The notes under the pieces were generated by a model. It was not told the origin of the DNA, made no database searches, and saw only the letters and a list, made by a program, of their open reading frames with translations. 64,000 nucleotides of DNA from DATJGR01 sp963735085. Lineage in GTDB: Bacteria > Pseudomonadota > Gammaproteobacteria > Pseudomonadales > Azotimanducaceae. Positions within the stretch are counted from its first letter, which is position 1. Each line of letters begins with the position of its first letter. Positions 35,077-43,517 of this stretch are shown one piece after another. The stretch is taken from contig CAVTJP010000013.1 in the NCBI GenBank assembly GCA_963735085.1, positions 1 to 64,000 on the forward strand, given 5' to 3'. A program made the translations under genes and the position numbers.

Positions 35077-35643
35077 ATGAGGGCTTTGGTGTCGCGCTTC
35101 GAGTCGAGCATCTCCGGTGGATGGCTATCTGCGTTAGCCGCGGTACTGCTGATCGCCGGATGCGCCACTCAGGCGCCACGTGAACAGCGTAAGCCGGAAC
35201 GCGCCGCGTCACGGCCTGCTCCCCCCGCCGCTGTCAAACCAGCGGCACCGAAATCCGCCGTGATCAATGCCACATCGCAACGCTGCCTCGCGCTGACCCT
35301 GTACTGGGAGGCGCGTGGCGAAGGTCGGCTGGGTATGCAAGCGGTGGGCGCGGTCGTCCTAAACCGCGTCGCAGATCCGCGTTTTCCGAAAACCGTCTGT
35401 GGGGTGGTCTACCAAGGCGGTGAGACTCCGCCCTGTCAGTTCTCGTGGTGGTGCGACGGCCGCGGCGACCGGCCGACACAGCGCGCCGCTTGGGCGTCGT
35501 CGCTCACGCTGGCCAGTCAGCTATTGAACGGGTCGCTGCGAGACCCGACTCATGGCGCGCTGTTCTTTTCGCGCAAGTCGATTCGGCAGCCGCCGCAGCG
35601 GGTGCGCACCGCGCAGATCGGCAATCACGCGTTCTATCGGTGA
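35077..35643 (+). CDS. SleB/CwlJ-type cell wall hydrolase, lipoprotein
   Basis: The 188-residue protein has a lipoprotein signal (LLIAGCATQAP, lipid Cys at about 29), a Pro/Ala-rich linker and a Hydrolase_2 (SleB/CwlJ) domain from about residue 67 to the end. Visible motifs are LTLYWEARGEGRLGMQAVG with the catalytic Glu, VVLNRVADPRFPKTVC and CQFSWWCDG. These enzymes cleave peptidoglycan glycan strands as lytic transglycosylase-like hydrolases. ATG 35077 is chosen because it starts a proper signal peptide and follows the ribosome-binding site. It overlaps the next small gene by its stop codon. Confidence 0.85.
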   Translation: MRALVSRFESSISGGWLSALAAVLLIAGCATQAPREQRKPERAASRPAPPAAVKPAAPKSAVINATSQRCLALTLYWEARGEGRLGMQAVGAVVLNRVADPRFPKTVCGVVYQGGETPPCQFSWWCDGRGDRPTQRAAWASSLTLASQLLNGSLRDPTHGALFFSRKSIRQPPQRVRTAQIGNHAFYR

Positions 35644-35777
35644 ACATCGTCGCGGCCCTGTTCCAAGGGCAGCTATCTGACAATGAAGTCGCAGAGGTGC
35701 TCGGCGAACTCGAACGCAGCGGTGTCATCAGGATTCGTGAAGGCAAGGTTTCATACGAGCTGAGCGATCGCGCCTGA
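35640..35777 (+). CDS. Small winged-helix-like hypothetical protein
   Basis: A GTG at 35640 overlaps the TGA of the hydrolase gene (GTGA). It starts a 45-residue frame reading NIVAALFQGQLSDNEVAEVL then ELERSGVIRIREGKVSYEL. This helix-helix-strand pattern looks like a small winged-helix module and matches the C-terminal tail of some NYN/PIN-type RNases known to me only by appearance. Whether it is a free-standing gene or a remnant is not clear. Confidence 0.4.
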   Translation: MNIVAALFQGQLSDNEVAEVLGELERSGVIRIREGKVSYELSDRA

Positions 35778-35798
35778 GCGACTCTCCATCCGCCGGAT

Positions 35799-35824
35799 AG
35801 CAGGATGCATTTCAGCATCCCGCT
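35799..35824. terminator. Hairpin between convergent genes
   Basis: AGCAGGATGC and GCATCCCGCT form a 10-bp stem with one mismatch and a six-base loop. It lies between the convergent small gene (ending 35777) and the BVMO gene (ending 35823). There is no T tract, so rho-independent termination is uncertain. Confidence 0.4.
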
Positions 35825-37427
35825 ACCCTATGCTGAACCCGGCGTACCCGCGCGACGCAATGTCATTACACGTCTCTTCATACCGGGCAAAGCCACCGAT
35901 GTACGGCAGGAATACGCGCGCCTTACCGGGAATGTTGGCGCCGACATACCAGGAGTTCGATCTGGGGAAGAGCGTTTCCGCAGCAACCTCGTTCACGTGA
36001 GCCGCCCACTCTGCTTCGGCTGTTGGCGTCGCATCGATGTACGAACAACCCCTCTCGAGCAGATAGCCAATACAGTCGGAAATCCATTCGGCGTGTTGCT
36101 CAACGCCGGTCGCCATATTCGCCAATACCGACGGACTACCGGGCCCCGTCATCGTGAAAAGATTGGGAAAGCCCGCGGTCACCAGGCCCAGATACGCGCG
36201 CGCCCCGTCTTTCCATTTCTGTTTCAGCGCCAGGCCGGAACGACCGCGAATGTCGATCCGATCGAGTGATCCGGTCATCGCATCGAAGCCGGTCGCAAAG
36301 ACAAGCACGTCCACTGTAAACGTCCTGTCGGCGGTCGTTATCTGTGTGGCAGAGATGCGCTGAATCGGTTTCGTTCGAACATCGATGAGCGTGACGTTGT
36401 CGCGATTGAATGTTTCGTAGTAGTGCGTGTCGGAGCACAGGCGTTTAGTGCCGATCAGATGGTCCGGGCACAGCAGTTCGGCCACGCTCGGATCTTCAAC
36501 GATGTCCCGGATGCGCTGTTTCACGTAGCGTGCGGCGGTTTCATTCGCGTTCGCATCAGACAACAGATCGGCGAACGCGCCGATGAACGTCAAGCCACCG
36601 TGGCGCCAGCGCGCGTTGTAGTGCTGTTCGAGTTCCTCCGGGGTCGCCTGCAGTGCGGATTGCGCGCGCGCCGGCATACCGGCAGCAAATGCGGTGGCGC
36701 GTTGCTGGCGCCGGAATCGCGCGTAGTCCGCTTTCATGCGCACCTGCACGTCGGGATCGAGCGGATGATTTCGTGCCGGCACCGAAAAATTCGGCGTTCG
36801 CTGAAACACGTACAGGTGATCCGCCTGGGTTGCGATGATCGGAATGGATTGCACTGCAGACGAACCGGTGCCGATGACGCCAACCCGCTTGCCGGTGAAG
36901 TCGACGTCATCGTGGGGCCACCTGCCCGTGTGATAGATCTCGCCGCGAAAGCTGTCGAGCCCGGGAATTTCGGGAAGGTTCGCGGCCGACAGGCATCCCG
37001 TTGCCATGACGCAGAACCGGGCGCGGACGGTCAGGCCGTCCGCATGGATTGACCACAGGCTGGACGCTTCATCGAACACCATTTGATCGACTCGGGTTTC
37101 GAACTGTATGTGTTGCCTGAGTTCGAATCGGTCCGCCACATGTTCCAGGTATCGCAGAATTTCCGGTTGCGATGCATACCGCTCGGTCCACTCCCACTGT
37201 TGCTGCAGTTCGTCGGAGAATGAGTAGGAATACTCGAGACTCTCGACGTCGCAACGCGCGCCGGGATAGCGATTCCAGTACCACGTGCCGCCAACGCCCG
37301 ATCCCGCTTCGAACACCCGGACGCGCAACCCTAATTGCAACAGACGATAGAGCATGTACAGGCCGCCAAAGCCTGCGCCAACGACGATCGCGTCGAAGTC
37401 CTCTGCATGATCGGGTTGTGCGGTCAC
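35823..37427 (-). CDS. Baeyer-Villiger flavin monooxygenase
   Basis: The 534-residue protein is a type I Baeyer-Villiger monooxygenase. It has the FAD-binding GAGFGGLYMLYRLLQLG (about residues 17-33), the BVMO fingerprint FRGEIYHTGRWPHDD (about 163-177) and an NADPH-binding GTGSSAVQ (about 190). These enzymes insert oxygen next to a ketone to give an ester or lactone, using FAD and NADPH. The gene follows the SDR gene by 21 bp and the other catabolic genes on the same strand. The operator for a TetR regulator lies upstream of the first gene of this series, suggesting joint control. The natural ketone is unknown; cyclic or steroid/terpenoid ketones are likely. Confidence 0.9.
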   Translation of the reverse strand: MTAQPDHAEDFDAIVVGAGFGGLYMLYRLLQLGLRVRVFEAGSGVGGTWYWNRYPGARCDVESLEYSYSFSDELQQQWEWTERYASQPEILRYLEHVADRFELRQHIQFETRVDQMVFDEASSLWSIHADGLTVRARFCVMATGCLSAANLPEIPGLDSFRGEIYHTGRWPHDDVDFTGKRVGVIGTGSSAVQSIPIIATQADHLYVFQRTPNFSVPARNHPLDPDVQVRMKADYARFRRQQRATAFAAGMPARAQSALQATPEELEQHYNARWRHGGLTFIGAFADLLSDANANETAARYVKQRIRDIVEDPSVAELLCPDHLIGTKRLCSDTHYYETFNRDNVTLIDVRTKPIQRISATQITTADRTFTVDVLVFATGFDAMTGSLDRIDIRGRSGLALKQKWKDGARAYLGLVTAGFPNLFTMTGPGSPSVLANMATGVEQHAEWISDCIGYLLERGCSYIDATPTAEAEWAAHVNEVAAETLFPRSNSWYVGANIPGKARVFLPYIGGFARYEETCNDIASRGYAGFSIG

Positions 37428-37448
37428 GGGTTCCTCATTGCGCTTGCG

Positions 37449-38228
37449 CTACGTGCCGGCCGATGCGCCACCATCGACGACGAACTCCGCCCCGGTGATG
37501 AAGCGCGCTTCATCCGAGACGAGGAACCCGACCATCTGCGCGATGTCGGTGGGTGCGCCGTGAAACCCGACCGGCGTTGCGCTGGCGGCGGCCGCGCGTT
37601 GCGCCCGCATCGCCACTTCACGCGCGCCTTCGCTGGCAGGCAGGTTACCGTCGTTGCCCAGTTTGGCCCAGATTGGCGTCTCGATTGCACCGGGCAGCAC
37701 GGTATTGATGCGGATGTTGTTCTGCTGCGCGGCACACTCCAGCGCCGCGGCTTTGCCGAGGTAGATGATTCCGGCTTTCGACGCGCAGTATCCGCCGAGC
37801 CCCGGTATGCCACGGATACCCGCGACCGACGCGATGTTGACGATCGACCCGCCGCCGGAGGATGCGATGAGCGGTATGCCGTGCTTCATGCCCAGAAACG
37901 CCCCGTCCAGATTGACGGACATCTGTCTGCGCCAGGACTCCAGGGTCATCTCCGTCAGCGCCCGGCTGATACACAACCCCGCGTTGTTCACCAAGACCCG
38001 CAGTGCACCGAACTCGGTTCCGATTCGGGCCATCAAGTCGATCCAGGATTGCTCGTTGGCGACATCGTGGCGCACGCGGACAATCTCACGACTCGAGTCG
38101 CCCGGCGCGATGTCCGCGACAATGACCTGAAATTCACGCTCGGCCAGCTGCGTTGCGATTGCTTGCCCGATGCCGCTTGCGCCACCGGTGACGCAGGCGA
38201 CGGGCTTAGTCTTCGAAGCAGTGCTCAT
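37449..38228 (-). CDS. Short-chain dehydrogenase/reductase (SDR)
   Basis: The 259-residue protein is a classical SDR: NAD(P)-binding VTGGASGIGQAIA (about residues 13-25), NNAG (about 90), catalytic Ser in IASVAG, and Tyr-Lys in YCASK (about 159-163). An acidic residue after the second strand (VADIAPG) suggests NAD preference. It probably oxidises a secondary alcohol to the ketone used by the adjacent BVMO or reduces it. It is in the same operon-like row with the luciferase-like monooxygenase (50 bp upstream) and the BVMO (21 bp downstream). Confidence 0.9.
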   Translation of the reverse strand: MSTASKTKPVACVTGGASGIGQAIATQLAEREFQVIVADIAPGDSSREIVRVRHDVANEQSWIDLMARIGTEFGALRVLVNNAGLCISRALTEMTLESWRRQMSVNLDGAFLGMKHGIPLIASSGGGSIVNIASVAGIRGIPGLGGYCASKAGIIYLGKAAALECAAQQNNIRINTVLPGAIETPIWAKLGNDGNLPASEGAREVAMRAQRAAAASATPVGFHGAPTDIAQMVGFLVSDEARFITGAEFVVDGGASAGT

Positions 38229-38278
38229 GGGAAGCCCTCACGCCAGAGGCGCGCTGAAGCGTTCCAAGGCGTCCGCCA

Positions 38279-39493
38279 TCACGCGTTGCTCCGCTGGCGC
38301 GATTTCGCAAAGTGCGGGATCAAATACTTGCCTGCCAACCGGATGCTGCTTTTCACGGCCTCGTGCGAAACAGCGCCGAACTGCATCAGGCAGAGCAGAC
38401 GATCGGTCCCGATGTCGGCATATTTGGCCGCCTTCGTTTTGCAGTGATCGACGTCACCGATGATCACCGAGTCGAGATGCTCCAGGCACTCGTGGGCTTC
38501 TTCGTTGGAGACCGTGTCGCCCCTCGCCATTCGTTTCAGCAGCGCGATCACCGGAATCTCGTCGGGCGCGATGTCGAGGCTGGTCGGGTCGGCGCCCGCG
38601 AGGGCGGCAATCTCGCTGGCCGATTTTCTAACCAGGTGCGGGTTCAGGCCTGCACGAATCGCGTCGTACCAGATGTTGCGCGGCACCTTGAAGGCCACGG
38701 CTGCGTAGTTGACGTACCACAGTGCGGACCACGCGGCGCCGCTCGCGATCGCAGCTTTACGGGATTCGGCGACGTGCACGAACGTAAACACGCCTTTCTG
38801 GTGGTTGATCGTTTTACCCGCCGGCTTGCTGCACGCCGCGATCCCGCCATCGTACTCGTCGAGCAGCGACTTCATCAGACCGACCGGGCTCAATAGCGTG
38901 GTGCCCAGGCAACCCACGCCGAGTTCGCCCGCCATGCGAAAGGAATCCGGACTGCTCGCGGTCTGCCAGATGCGCGGGTGCGGTTGTTGCAATGGACGCG
39001 GCACAATTTCGCGTTCCGGCATCTGATAGAGCTTGGTGTTCCAACTGAAACACTTCTCTGACCATATCCGGGGAATCATCTGGATCGCTTCGCGCAGTTC
39101 GTCGCGCGCAGTATCCGGATCGACACCGAATGTCTCCCATTCCTTACCGCCCGATTTGGCCAGCCCGAGTTCGAAGCGGCCTCCGCTCAGCACGTCGAGC
39201 GTAGCGCCGCGTTCGGCGGCGCGCAGGGGTCCATTGATCCGAAACGGCGCGAGCACGCCTGCGTGGCCGACGTGCATGCGCTGCGTATTTGCAGCGATGA
39301 ATGCGAGGACGATCTCGGGCGCCGCACTGTAGCTGAACTCCGGCGCGCCGTGATGTTCGACCTGCCACCACGTTTCGAATCCCGCTTTGTCGGCGACCCG
39401 TGCTTCTTCGAGGGTGTCGGCGAGCAGCGTGCGTTCCTGCTCGGGCGTCGAAATGTTGGCGCGCTGGATTTCACAAAAGATGTCAAATTTCAA
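38279..39493 (-). CDS. Luciferase-like (LLM) flavin monooxygenase
   Basis: The protein belongs to the bacterial luciferase-like monooxygenase superfamily, TIM-barrel enzymes that use reduced FMN or F420. It has the typical early ADKAGFETWWQVEHHG, HVGHAGVLAPFRINGPLRAA and the loop LDVLSGGRFELGLAKSGG. I choose the TTG at 39493 (404 residues) because AAGGAG lies five bases ahead of it and the family starts with KFDIFCEIQ; a longer ATG start at 39526 is possible. It is second in the row with the VOC protein (63 bp upstream). Related long LLM proteins often oxidise ketones or carboxyls in degradative operons and need a flavin reductase, which is not seen in the window. Confidence 0.85.
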   Translation of the reverse strand: MKFDIFCEIQRANISTPEQERTLLADTLEEARVADKAGFETWWQVEHHGAPEFSYSAAPEIVLAFIAANTQRMHVGHAGVLAPFRINGPLRAAERGATLDVLSGGRFELGLAKSGGKEWETFGVDPDTARDELREAIQMIPRIWSEKCFSWNTKLYQMPEREIVPRPLQQPHPRIWQTASSPDSFRMAGELGVGCLGTTLLSPVGLMKSLLDEYDGGIAACSKPAGKTINHQKGVFTFVHVAESRKAAIASGAAWSALWYVNYAAVAFKVPRNIWYDAIRAGLNPHLVRKSASEIAALAGADPTSLDIAPDEIPVIALLKRMARGDTVSNEEAHECLEHLDSVIIGDVDHCKTKAAKYADIGTDRLLCLMQFGAVSHEAVKSSIRLAGKYLIPHFAKSRQRSNA

Positions 39494-39556
39494 AATGGCT
39501 CCTTCAGGAAATCCAAAGTCCTGCAACTCTGCAGCGTGGTCAGGCGCATCAATCGA

Positions 39557-40081
39557 TCAACCCTTGATGTTCTTCAGCAGTGCTTCGTTCGCCTTCGAGT
39601 GGCGTTGGCCGGGATTCAGTTCAATCAGCTCGATCAAGTTGCCGTTCGGGTCGTAGCAACAGCAACTTCCCACGATGCCGAGTTCGGGATGCGGCCCGAA
39701 CATTTCTCGCGTGAAGCGCACCCCTGCCGCCTTCAGCGCCGCGTATGCGGCGTGAACGTTTCGCGTGCGAAAGGCAAGGATACGCGGCACCGCTCCGTCG
39801 GCGCCCGGCACCTGCGCAAACTCCGCCTTGGGTTCGAGCCACTCGATCAGGTCGAGCATGGGACCGTCCGGGTCGGCGGGAAGCTTCATCAGGATGCCGC
39901 GGCCCTTGGCGCGTTTCATGCCGAAGATCGTGGCAACGAAATCCGGCCATTCGACGGCGCGCCGGTCGTCGAGTATTTCCCAGCCCAGCAGTTTGTAGAA
40001 CGCCACCGATTCATCCAGATCGCGGACGTTGATGACCGTGTGATAGAAGTGTTCGAGTGCCCAGCCGTCGTTCATGTGCAT
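39557..40081 (-). CDS. VOC (glyoxalase/dioxygenase) superfamily protein
   Basis: The 174-residue protein has two beta-alpha-beta-beta-beta modules of the vicinal oxygen chelate fold: LEHFYHTVINVRDLDESVAF (His at about 11), DGPMLDLIEWLEP, and the last strand CCCYDPNGNLIELIELNPG with the conserved Glu. The His and Glu positions are consistent with a metal site. It may act as an isomerase, ring-opening dioxygenase or lyase in the same pathway. Either ATG 40081 or 40075 can be the start; the track is open before both. It is the first gene of the minus-strand catabolic row, and the TetR operator lies 28 bp upstream. Confidence 0.8.
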   Translation of the reverse strand: MHMNDGWALEHFYHTVINVRDLDESVAFYKLLGWEILDDRRAVEWPDFVATIFGMKRAKGRGILMKLPADPDGPMLDLIEWLEPKAEFAQVPGADGAVPRILAFRTRNVHAAYAALKAAGVRFTREMFGPHPELGIVGSCCCYDPNGNLIELIELNPGQRHSKANEALLKNIKG

Positions 40082-40108
40082 TCACTCCGCCGTCGGCGAT
40101 GTCGATAA

Positions 40109-40124
40109 TGTAACAAGCGTTATG
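40109..40124. promoter_or_regulatory. Probable TetR operator 1 (imperfect palindrome)
   Basis: TGTAACAAGCGTTATG differs at only a few positions from the perfect palindrome at 41020-41035 (shared core TGTAAC-N2-GCGTTA). It lies between the divergent VOC gene (start 40081) and the tetR gene (start 40277), so one regulator could control both. Confidence 0.6.
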
Positions 40125-40276
40125 CGATATGACAATCGCTCATCCGCGGCGCCAACGGCAACCCTGTGCGAGGCCGGTGCGGACGCGCCTGTTCAGTTGA
40201 TTGCGCGACACGCAGCGGGCATTGTTCGCCGCTTGGTCCGCTCGCGCCGGGCGGGCCACCACTGCGCGAGTATCGG

Positions 40277-40966
40277 ATGCCCAAAAAAGTAAACCACTCG
40301 GAGCGCCGCGAGGAATTTCTCCAGGCCGCCTACCGGATCATCAAGCGGGATGGATTTGCCGGTGTAACTGTTAGAGCCGTGGCAAAGGAAGCCGGATTCA
40401 CCACCGGCGCGCTGGTGCACTACGTCGATTCCATGGATCAGTTGCTGGTGGAAGCGTCCGAATACGCCGCGCGCAACGTACGCGCAAAAATGCTCGAGAT
40501 GGAAAAGGTTCCCGACAGCCTGACATCGATGCGCGAGGTGCTCTATCTCGCGCTGCCAAGCGACGAGGACAAGCGTGGCAACTGGAACTACTGGCTCGGC
40601 TTCTGGGAACGCTCCGTCCACAACGCCGCGGTTCGCGAAGTCACCCACGTTCGCTACACGGAATGGCTGAAGCGTACCTCGCGAATGATCCGGCGCGCGC
40701 AGAATGCCGGCGACATCGCAGCCGATGTCGATGTCAGGCTGGCGTCGCGCGCCTGCATTGCGCTGATCGATGGCATCGCAACGATGACGCTCCGTTCCGG
40801 AACACCGCTGTCCCCGAAGCAACAGCGCGAGCTCGTCGATGCCTGGATGGTTGCGTGGCTGAGGCCTACGCGTGCGATCGGCAAAGTGCAGCCCGCTGCC
40901 GCCACGTGCAAGACATCACAATCGCAGCGATCGCAGCGGGCGCGCCGGCAGGGCAGTCAGGCATAG
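40277..40966 (+). CDS. TetR-family transcriptional regulator
   Basis: The 229-residue protein has a TetR-type helix-turn-helix at about residues 10-55 (RREEFLQAAYRIIKRDGFAG, VRAVAKEAGFTTGALVHYV) and a helical ligand domain with the BetI/TetR_C-type YWLGFWERSVHN pattern. Start ATG 40277 fits the family; upstream residues are not conserved. The C-terminal tail (about 205-229) is Gln/Arg-rich and probably disordered. It sits between two copies of one palindrome (40109-40124 and 41020-41035), the first before the VOC gene and its own start, the second before the TonB receptor. It is therefore the likely repressor of the degradation genes and the uptake receptor. Confidence 0.9.
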   Translation: MPKKVNHSERREEFLQAAYRIIKRDGFAGVTVRAVAKEAGFTTGALVHYVDSMDQLLVEASEYAARNVRAKMLEMEKVPDSLTSMREVLYLALPSDEDKRGNWNYWLGFWERSVHNAAVREVTHVRYTEWLKRTSRMIRRAQNAGDIAADVDVRLASRACIALIDGIATMTLRSGTPLSPKQQRELVDAWMVAWLRPTRAIGKVQPAAATCKTSQSQRSQRARRQGSQA

Positions 40967-41019
40967 GCCTCGGGCGCCATCGGCTTTTTCTGACGACCGC
41001 ACGAAGTAGTTGCAATATT

Positions 41020-41035
41020 TGTAACGCGCGTTACA
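41020..41035. promoter_or_regulatory. Probable TetR operator 2 (perfect 16-bp palindrome)
   Basis: TGTAACGCGCGTTACA is a perfect palindrome in the region between tetR (stop 40966) and the TonB receptor (start 41119). A close relative occurs upstream of tetR, which makes a shared operator for the adjacent TetR regulator very likely. Confidence 0.65.
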
Positions 41036-41118
41036 TTTAATGCGGCCAAGGGTTGCGCGATGGACCGACCGACGCCACTTCACCGGTCCGTCCCGCCAAA
41101 AGTCGACAGGGGAGTAAC

Positions 41119-43437
41119 ATGCGGACCAACACTGGAGTTGCCCTCGTGGGCAGTGTCATTGCGTTGTGCCTGGGCGCTGCGCAAGCAACAGCAGAAATCG
41201 AAACCATCGTTGTAACCGCCGAACGGCGCGCCGAGAACGTGCAGGAGATTCCGATCGCGATCACCGCGATCACCGGCGACTCGCTCGACGCCAGCGGCAC
41301 GACCGGGTTCAAGGAATTGCAGAACATCGTTCCTTCGTTGCGTTTCGGTGCGGGCGTCACGGGCGGTGAAAACGTCATCACCATGCGCGGCCTGGGCAGC
41401 CAGAACACGACGCCGGGCGGCGATTCGCCCGTCGCGTACAGCGTCGACGGCGTTTATCTGCAACGCACCACCGCAGTCGACCCGGAGTTCTACGACGTCG
41501 AGCGCATCGAAGTGCTGCGCGGGCCGCAAGGCACGTTGTACGGCCGCAACTCGGTCGGCGGTTCGGTCAACGTCATCAACAACAAGCCAACTGATACCTG
41601 GTCGGGCTCGGTCGACGGATTGATCGGCGACTACTCGCAGCACACGTTGCGCGGCTGGGTCAGCGGTCCGCTTCTGGACAATGGCGGCTTGCAGATCCTG
41701 TCTCGCCTGACGGGGGTGTTCGCCGAACACGACTCCTATTCCAACAACCGTTCAACGTCGCCCGGCTCAACCAACGATCTGAACAATCAGGACTTCCAGT
41801 CCATACGCGGGCAACTGCTGTTCAACTTCAACCCGGATGTGAGCCTGCTGCTCACCGCAAGCGTGAACCAGGACGACTCCATTGCATCGCCGAACACCGC
41901 GTGGTGGGAGGTGCCGGCACGCTTCACCGGCGGCGCAAACCCAATCGCCCCGGGCTCGCGGTGCGACTTCGGCACGAAGGGGAGCTACAAGGAACGTACC
42001 TTCTGCCACGACGCGCACGAAAAGGCATCGAACGAGTTGACGCTTTATAGCGCCACCTTGAACTGGAATCTGGGCTGGGCAACGGCCACGTCGGTTTCGG
42101 GTTACAGCACCAATCGCGTGAAGCAGAACAGCGACGGCGACGGCTCAGAGCAACCGATGGCATACGGCGACCCGTGGATCATGCGTCAACACCAGTACTC
42201 GGAGGAGCTGCGTCTCGCGTCCAACGATGAGTCGCAACCCCTCAAATGGATCGCCGGGATGTATTACTTCTGGTCCGACAACTTCGAAAATTTCGGCTAT
42301 TCGGACACCGGCTACAACGACGTCTTTGCTGGCCCGGCACCCGGCTTTCCGGGCGCGCTGGACACCTTCACCTTCCTGAGCCACGGCAACACCGAAACCG
42401 AGTCCTACGCGCCGTTCGGACAAGTCGACTACGACTTCGCCAAAACATCAGTCGGTATTCCGCTGACGGTGACCCTCGGTCTTCGCTACAGCCACGACAA
42501 GAAAAGCGGTTTCAACTATCTGGACTACCAGCTTCCGTACCTGTGTGGCGGCAGCTGCGGTGTGAGCGCGGGTTCGTTCTCCGAGACCTGGGCGGAGACC
42601 ACCGGCAAGTTCGCCCTCTCCTATCAGGCCAACGATAACCTTCTGCTCTACGCCTCTGCATCGAGAGGCTATCTCGCCGGCGGCAACATCATTGGTCTTG
42701 CGACCATCTACGATCCGGAAACCATGTGGTCCTATGAAGCCGGCTTCAAGTCGAACTTCTGGGACAACAAGGCGCAGTTGAACGTCGCCGCTTATCACGA
42801 AGAGATCAAACACCTGCAGGTCTTCATCCAGAACGGCACGCTTTCGGGCATCAACAACGTCAATGGCATCACGCGGGTGAATGGCCTCGAAACGGAGTTG
42901 ACGCTCGCGCCCGTCGAGAATCTGCAGTTCAACGCAACCGTGACGCTGACCGATGCCGAGTACGGCAAGTACGTGACGACCGACGCGCGCTTCGGAGCGC
43001 CTCCGCCGGGCTGCAACCTCGACGCCGCGGGCAACCCCGTCGTCGGCGGCACGCTCTGCAACTTCAAGGGCAACAATCTGAGCCAGACGCCACCGTACAC
43101 CGTGAATGTCGGCCTGCAGTACACATTCCATACCGCCTTCGGCACGATCACGCCGCGCGTCGATTCGTTCTATTCGGGCCGGGTCGATTTCCTGCCGGAC
43201 AACTTCCAAGGGCAGGACTCATACACGCAGACCAACATTCACCTGGCGTGGTTGAGTTCGAATGGGGCCTACAAGATAGAAGCGTTCGTCAACAATCTGG
43301 AAGACAAAGACGTCATCTCCAACGACGGCCTGCAGTCGATCACATTGGGCCAGCAGATGCTGGAGCCGGACAACTTCATCTACTATCCGCCGCGCATCTA
43401 CGGCGTGCGCTTAGCCTACAATTTCGGTGATCACTAA
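41119..43437 (+). CDS. TonB-dependent outer-membrane receptor
   Basis: The 772-residue protein has a signal peptide (to about residue 23, ending ATAE), an N-terminal plug domain with ETIVVTAERRAENVQEIPIA (TonB-box-like region) and NVITMRGLGSQNTTPGGDSP, VERIEVLRGPQGTLYGRN, and a 22-strand barrel that ends with YGVRLAYNFGDH. This is the type of receptor common in sterol- and terpene-degrading proteobacteria; it takes up a substrate with energy from TonB-ExbBD. ATG 41119 follows a good ribosome-binding site (GGGAG). A perfect TetR-operator palindrome precedes it. Its co-regulation with the BVMO row suggests import of the compound degraded there. Confidence 0.9.
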   Translation: MRTNTGVALVGSVIALCLGAAQATAEIETIVVTAERRAENVQEIPIAITAITGDSLDASGTTGFKELQNIVPSLRFGAGVTGGENVITMRGLGSQNTTPGGDSPVAYSVDGVYLQRTTAVDPEFYDVERIEVLRGPQGTLYGRNSVGGSVNVINNKPTDTWSGSVDGLIGDYSQHTLRGWVSGPLLDNGGLQILSRLTGVFAEHDSYSNNRSTSPGSTNDLNNQDFQSIRGQLLFNFNPDVSLLLTASVNQDDSIASPNTAWWEVPARFTGGANPIAPGSRCDFGTKGSYKERTFCHDAHEKASNELTLYSATLNWNLGWATATSVSGYSTNRVKQNSDGDGSEQPMAYGDPWIMRQHQYSEELRLASNDESQPLKWIAGMYYFWSDNFENFGYSDTGYNDVFAGPAPGFPGALDTFTFLSHGNTETESYAPFGQVDYDFAKTSVGIPLTVTLGLRYSHDKKSGFNYLDYQLPYLCGGSCGVSAGSFSETWAETTGKFALSYQANDNLLLYASASRGYLAGGNIIGLATIYDPETMWSYEAGFKSNFWDNKAQLNVAAYHEEIKHLQVFIQNGTLSGINNVNGITRVNGLETELTLAPVENLQFNATVTLTDAEYGKYVTTDARFGAPPPGCNLDAAGNPVVGGTLCNFKGNNLSQTPPYTVNVGLQYTFHTAFGTITPRVDSFYSGRVDFLPDNFQGQDSYTQTNIHLAWLSSNGAYKIEAFVNNLEDKDVISNDGLQSITLGQQMLEPDNFIYYPPRIYGVRLAYNFGDH

Positions 43438-43517
43438 TAGGATCGCCTGGGTCGAATCCGCGCGGCCACGGAACGACTGACCGAAGTGGCCAAGGCGAAA
43501 CGATCCAGGCGCAAGGT

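Noticed and set aside
40967..40995. Possible terminator after tetR (GCC...GGC followed by a T run)
   Set aside because: The stem is only three perfect pairs with poor inner pairing, so it is too weak to call.
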